From: Ignavibacteria bacterium
Lineage (GTDB): Bacteria > Bacteroidota > Ignavibacteria > Ignavibacteriales > Ignavibacteriaceae
Direction: 5' to 3'
Assembly: GCA_029863735.1 (NCBI GenBank)
Contig: JAOTUT010000047.1
Span: 1 to 8,933, forward strand
DNA length: 8,933 nucleotides
Below the pieces are notes generated by a model. That model made no database searches. It worked only from the letters and a program-made list of their open reading frames with translations, and had not been told where the DNA came from. The translations under genes were made by a program, and so were the position numbers. Below are positions 6,400 to 8,933 of this stretch, one piece after another (positions within the stretch are counted from its first letter, which is position 1; every line of letters begins with the position of its first letter).

Positions 6400-7464
6400 A
6401 TGGCTGCAGATAAAGAACAAAAAATGAAAATAATTGATGATGCCATCTCTTCAATTGAAAAGACTTATGGTAAAGGCTCAATAATGAAATTGGGCGATGG
6501 TATTGTTAATGATATAGAAGCAATACCGACCGGAGCTCTTTCACTTGATTATGCATTGGGTATCGGAGGAATTCCAAGAGGAAGAGTTACAGAAATTTAC
6601 GGACCAGAATCAAGTGGTAAAACAACACTATGTCTTCACATAATTGCAGAAGCACAGAAGACAGGCGGTCTGGCTGCTTTCATCGATGCGGAACATGCAC
6701 TTGATGTTAATTATGCAAAAAAGCTTGGAGTGGATACTGCAAATCTACTCATCTCTCAACCTGATTACGGTGAACAAGCTCTTGAAATCACCGACACATT
6801 GGTTCGCAGCAATGCACTAGATGTAATTGTTATTGATTCAGTTGCTGCACTCGTTCCTCGATCCGAAATTGAAGGCGAAATGGGAGATGCGACGATGGCA
6901 GTGCAAGCAAGATTAATGTCTCAGGCACTTCGGAAATTGACTGGTGCTATTTCAAAATCTAAAACATCTGTGATTTTTGTAAATCAGCTTAGGAGTAAAA
7001 TCGGAGTAATGTTTGGTAATCCTGAAACCACTACAGGTGGAAATGCACTTAAGTTTTATTCATCAGTGAGGATTGACATACGAAGAATAGCAGCAATAAA
7101 AGAAGGAGAAGATGTTGTTGGGAACAGAACAAAGGTTAAAATCGTAAAGAGTAAAGTTGCACCTCCTTTTAAAATAGTTGAATTTGATATTCTTTATAAT
7201 GAGGGAATCAGCAAAACCGGTGACTTGATTGATCTCGGAGTTGATCAGGGAATAGTTAAAAAGAGCGGCGCATGGTTTACTTATGGCGAAGATAGATTCC
7301 AAGGCAGGGAAGGATTTCGTCAAAAATTAATTGAAATGACTGACATAAGAAACAATTTGGAAAAAGAGATTCGTACGAAACTTGGAATGCTTAAAAATGG
7401 TGGTGATGGAAAAAAAGAAGACACTGATGACAAGCAAAAACAGAAGGATAAAAAAACAAAATAA
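6400..7464 (+). CDS. recA: Recombinase RecA
   Basis: DNA-dependent ATPase that forms filaments on single-stranded DNA, performs strand exchange and stimulates LexA self-cleavage where an SOS system exists. The 354 residues show all core parts: [18 protein letters not shown] near the start, Walker A GPESSGKT (68-75), FIDAEHALD (94-102), Walker B VIVID (142-146), loop L1 around EIEGEMGDA (156-164), [10 protein letters not shown] (193-202) with the ATP-sensing Gln196, and loop L2 with [19 protein letters not shown] (206-224). The C-terminal tail is charged but slightly net basic, unlike the acidic tail of E. coli RecA. I chose ATG 6400 because GGAGG precedes it and MAADKE is a typical RecA start. 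ATG 6388, which overlaps the thpR stop by one base, would add four residues (MEAV). recX follows 12 nt after the stop. Confidence 0.97.
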   Translation: MAADKEQKMKIIDDAISSIEKTYGKGSIMKLGDGIVNDIEAIPTGALSLDYALGIGGIPRGRVTEIYGPESSGKTTLCLHIIAEAQKTGGLAAFIDAEHALDVNYAKKLGVDTANLLISQPDYGEQALEITDTLVRSNALDVIVIDSVAALVPRSEIEGEMGDATMAVQARLMSQALRKLTGAISKSKTSVIFVNQLRSKIGVMFGNPETTTGGNALKFYSSVRIDIRRIAAIKEGEDVVGNRTKVKIVKSKVAPPFKIVEFDILYNEGISKTGDLIDLGVDQGIVKKSGAWFTYGEDRFQGREGFRQKLIEMTDIRNNLEKEIRTKLGMLKNGGDGKKEDTDDKQKQKDKKTK

Positions 7465-7476
7465 TGTTTTTATGAA

Positions 7477-8115
7477 ATGCGGGTTTTAAAAGTCGTTAAA
7501 AAAGGAAAAAGTGATGTAACAATATATTTTGACAACGACTCACTACTCTTCTTAGCAGTAGAAGTTTTTCTAAAAAGCGGTCTGAAGAAAGGCGATGATA
7601 TTTCCGCAGATCGCTTTTCTTTTTTAATTGAACAGAATAAACTTTTTCATATTAAGCAAAGGGCATTTCGACTGCTTGGAAGAAGACAACATTCAACTTC
7701 CGAGTTAAAAAGAAAATTATGGAATAAAGATTACGAGCAAAAGCTGATTGATGAAGTAATTAATGATTTGCAAAAGAACGGTTACCTGGATGACAATGAA
7801 TTTATTCGTGCATTTGTTGCTGAGAAAAGCAAATCCAAATACTGGAGCATCAAAAAAATAAAAAGTGAACTCATAAAAAGCGGACTAGCTTCCAAAATGA
7901 TTGATGAAATTCTCAGCAAAGAACCCGGGGACTTTGATTATGATAATGCGTTGAAGTTAGCCAAGAAAAAATATGAATTACTTAAAAATAGAAATTTGGA
8001 AACAAAAGATTTGAAGAATAAACTATCTACTTATTTATTCTCAAAAGGGTTTGACTACGAATTGATAAAAGAGGTTTATTCCAAAATAATGAAGATTGAA
8101 CCTGAAGAATTCTAA
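7477..8115 (+). CDS. recX: Regulatory protein RecX
   Basis: Small helical protein that binds RecA filaments and restrains recombinase and coprotease activity. The 212 residues fit the longer RecX forms. The first 60 residues are a beta-rich leader (VLKVVKKGKSDVTIYFDNDS), as in other members. The helical repeats begin at about 63 with RAFRLLGRRQHSTSELKRKL, the most conserved RecX motif, continue with VINDLQKNGYLDDNEFIRAF and KSKYWSIKKIKSELIKSGL, and end with a third repeat around 165-205. It lies 12 nt after recA in the same direction, the usual recA-recX arrangement, so it is presumably made from the same transcript. The ATG at 7477 has no Shine-Dalgarno sequence. The stop is 3 nt from the end of the convergent Nudix gene. 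Confidence 0.9.
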   Translation: MRVLKVVKKGKSDVTIYFDNDSLLFLAVEVFLKSGLKKGDDISADRFSFLIEQNKLFHIKQRAFRLLGRRQHSTSELKRKLWNKDYEQKLIDEVINDLQKNGYLDDNEFIRAFVAEKSKSKYWSIKKIKSELIKSGLASKMIDEILSKEPGDFDYDNALKLAKKKYELLKNRNLETKDLKNKLSTYLFSKGFDYELIKEVYSKIMKIEPEEF

Positions 8116-8118
8116 AAT

Positions 8119-8553
8119 TTATTTTTTTGAATAAAGTCTTCCCAGCTTTCTGATCATTTTCGCCAGCTCGTCAATTTCCACTTTCTTAGCAGCATCATAA
8201 ATCGAAAGCCATTTCCTCTTTCTGAGGTTTTTTTCCGGATAATCTTTAAAAACTCTGGTTACTCGCATCGAATAAATTTTTGTGAGAAGCTCACTACCGT
8301 TTTTCCGAACAGTGTAACTTCCAAGAATTTTGGTATAGTTACTACCTCTTACACCAGCTTCCTCAAATGCCTCCTTCTTTGCTGATTGAAATGGAGACAT
8401 ATGGTATTCAATAAATCCCTTCGGTATTATCCATTTCTTTCTTCTTATAGATGTAACAAGTAAAACCTCTATTTTATCATCTTTCTTCCTGTACGGAATC
8501 ACTCCCGACTGATCGAAGTGAGTTCTTTTCCTCGGTGCTATCTTTCTTTTCAT
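8119..8553 (-). CDS. Nudix hydrolase, DIPP-like
   Basis: A 144-residue cytoplasmic Nudix protein likely to hydrolyse a nucleoside or inositol polyphosphate; substrate unknown. After a basic N terminus (MKRKIAPRKR) comes SGVIPYRKKDDKIEVLLVTS, then WIIPKGFIE and the Nudix box at 46-68. Against G-x5-E-x7-REUxEExGU the box has G46, E61, E64, E65, G67 and V68, but Met52 where Glu is usual and Lys60 where Arg is usual. The catalytic metal-binding EE pair is kept, so activity is plausible. The order of motifs, ending in RKRKWLSIYDAAKKV, resembles the diphosphoinositol polyphosphate / Ap4A hydrolase-like group. Its promoter is recognisable upstream and a weak AGG precedes the ATG closely. It converges on recX with only 3 nt between the stops, without a visible terminator. 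Confidence 0.88.
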   Translation of the reverse strand: MKRKIAPRKRTHFDQSGVIPYRKKDDKIEVLLVTSIRRKKWIIPKGFIEYHMSPFQSAKKEAFEEAGVRGSNYTKILGSYTVRKNGSELLTKIYSMRVTRVFKDYPEKNLRKRKWLSIYDAAKKVEIDELAKMIRKLGRLYSKK

Positions 8554-8598
8554 TTACCTGTGCAAAAGTTAGATGATGATTTCTTAAATTTGACTGAC

Positions 8599-8630
8599 CA
8601 AAGATATATCGATTCATAATTATCAACAAA
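8599..8630 (-). promoter_or_regulatory. Bacteroidetes-type promoter of the Nudix gene
   Basis: On the minus strand, TTTG (plus positions 8630-8627), a 20-nt spacer and TATCTTTG (8606-8599) match TTTG / TAnnTTTG exactly. The -7 box ends 45 nt before the Nudix ATG. The same 90-nt region must also serve murB on the plus strand. Confidence 0.65.
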
Positions 8631-8643
8631 CGCCAAAAGAAAT

Positions 8644-8933
8644 TTGTTAACACAAAATTTTTCACTAAAAAATCTAAACACATTCGGAGTTGATGTTTAT
8701 GCAAAACTTTTTGCAGAAATTTTTTCCGAACAAGAATTAGTTCAACTTCTATATGATGAAAAAATTAAGTATGAGAAAAAACTAATCCTCGGTGGTGGAA
8801 GTAACATTCTTTTCACAAAAGATTTTGATGGGCTGATAATTAAAGTCTCACAATCTGATATAAATGTTTTAGAGGAAAATAATGATTCAGTTTTAATTGA
8901 AGTTGGTGCAGGAATTAATTGGGATGATAGATC
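8644..8933 (+). CDS. murB: UDP-N-acetylmuramate dehydrogenase, N-terminal part
   Basis: FAD enzyme that reduces UDP-GlcNAc-enolpyruvate to UDP-MurNAc in peptidoglycan precursor synthesis. The frame is open to the window edge, giving 96 complete codons. After NFSLKNLNTFGV (5-16), the common MurB N terminus, comes KKLILGGGSNILFTKDFDG (45-63), the FAD-binding signature, and VLIEVGAGINW (83-93). No ATG exists in this frame. I infer the TTG at 8644, which starts the protein at the expected distance from NTFGV; the frame opens only at 8620. The rest of the FAD domain and the substrate-binding domain are outside the window. It is divergent from the Nudix gene. A TTGACT at 8590-8595 with CATAAT at 8615-8620 (19-nt spacer) is a weak promoter candidate. 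Confidence 0.85.
   Translation, partial: MLTQNFSLKNLNTFGVDVYAKLFAEIFSEQELVQLLYDEKIKYEKKLILGGGSNILFTKDFDGLIIKVSQSDINVLEENNDSVLIEVGAGINWDDR

Noticed and set aside
8477..8704. Minus-strand open frame upstream of the Nudix gene
   Set aside because: It overlaps the Nudix start in another frame, the promoter region and the murB start, and has no recognisable content.
1..8933. CRISPR array, insertion sequence, toxin-antitoxin or defence system
   Set aside because: No spaced direct repeats, transposase motifs or paired small genes were found; apart from the FkbM/remnant stretch the window is ordinary housekeeping sequence.

Overview
The window is an AT-rich chromosomal segment, mostly housekeeping genes, from what looks like a member of the Bacteroidota / Ignavibacteriota (FCB) group. 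Two lines of evidence support this. Three separate transcription units (tRNA-Phe, purC and the Nudix gene) have promoters of the Bacteroidetes type, TTTG followed 19-20 nt later by TAnnTTTG. Nearly every gene also lacks a Shine-Dalgarno sequence, with recA the clear exception. The lineage is inferred; no rRNA gene is present to fix it.

Layout. 1-387: the 3' end of glmS (start outside the window). 392-543: a compact tRNA-Phe(GAA) unit with its own promoter and a strong intrinsic terminator. 555-1367: an FkbM-family methyltransferase beginning only 11 nt after that terminator. 1368-1773: about 400 nt with no intact gene, holding the frame-shifted remains of a second methyltransferase-like gene and a long-looped inverted repeat. 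1774-2475: a secreted beta-rich protein of unknown function whose annotated start looks too short. 2541-3437: purC with its own promoter. 3529-8115: a co-directional, tightly packed run pgsA-pgpA-cinA-thpR-recA-recX with overlaps or gaps of at most 17 nt, very probably one operon. 8119-8553 (minus strand): a Nudix hydrolase that meets recX tail to tail. 8644-8933: the 5' part of murB, divergent from the Nudix gene.

How the genes fit together. glmS (glucosamine-6-phosphate supply) and murB (UDP-MurNAc formation) at the two ends both serve peptidoglycan precursor synthesis, but they are 8 kb apart and not co-transcribed. pgsA and pgpA perform consecutive steps of phosphatidylglycerol synthesis and overlap. 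cinA (NMN deamidase / pyrophosphatase), thpR (2H RNA phosphoesterase/ligase family), recA and its modulator recX form a nucleic-acid maintenance block behind them; cinA-recA adjacency is a recurrent bacterial arrangement.

I found no clear sign of an undescribed multi-gene system. The points most worth a second look are the promoter set, the decayed methyltransferase beside the FkbM gene, the apparent lost start codon of the secreted protein, the FkbM gene sitting directly behind a terminator, and a dyad just upstream of recA.
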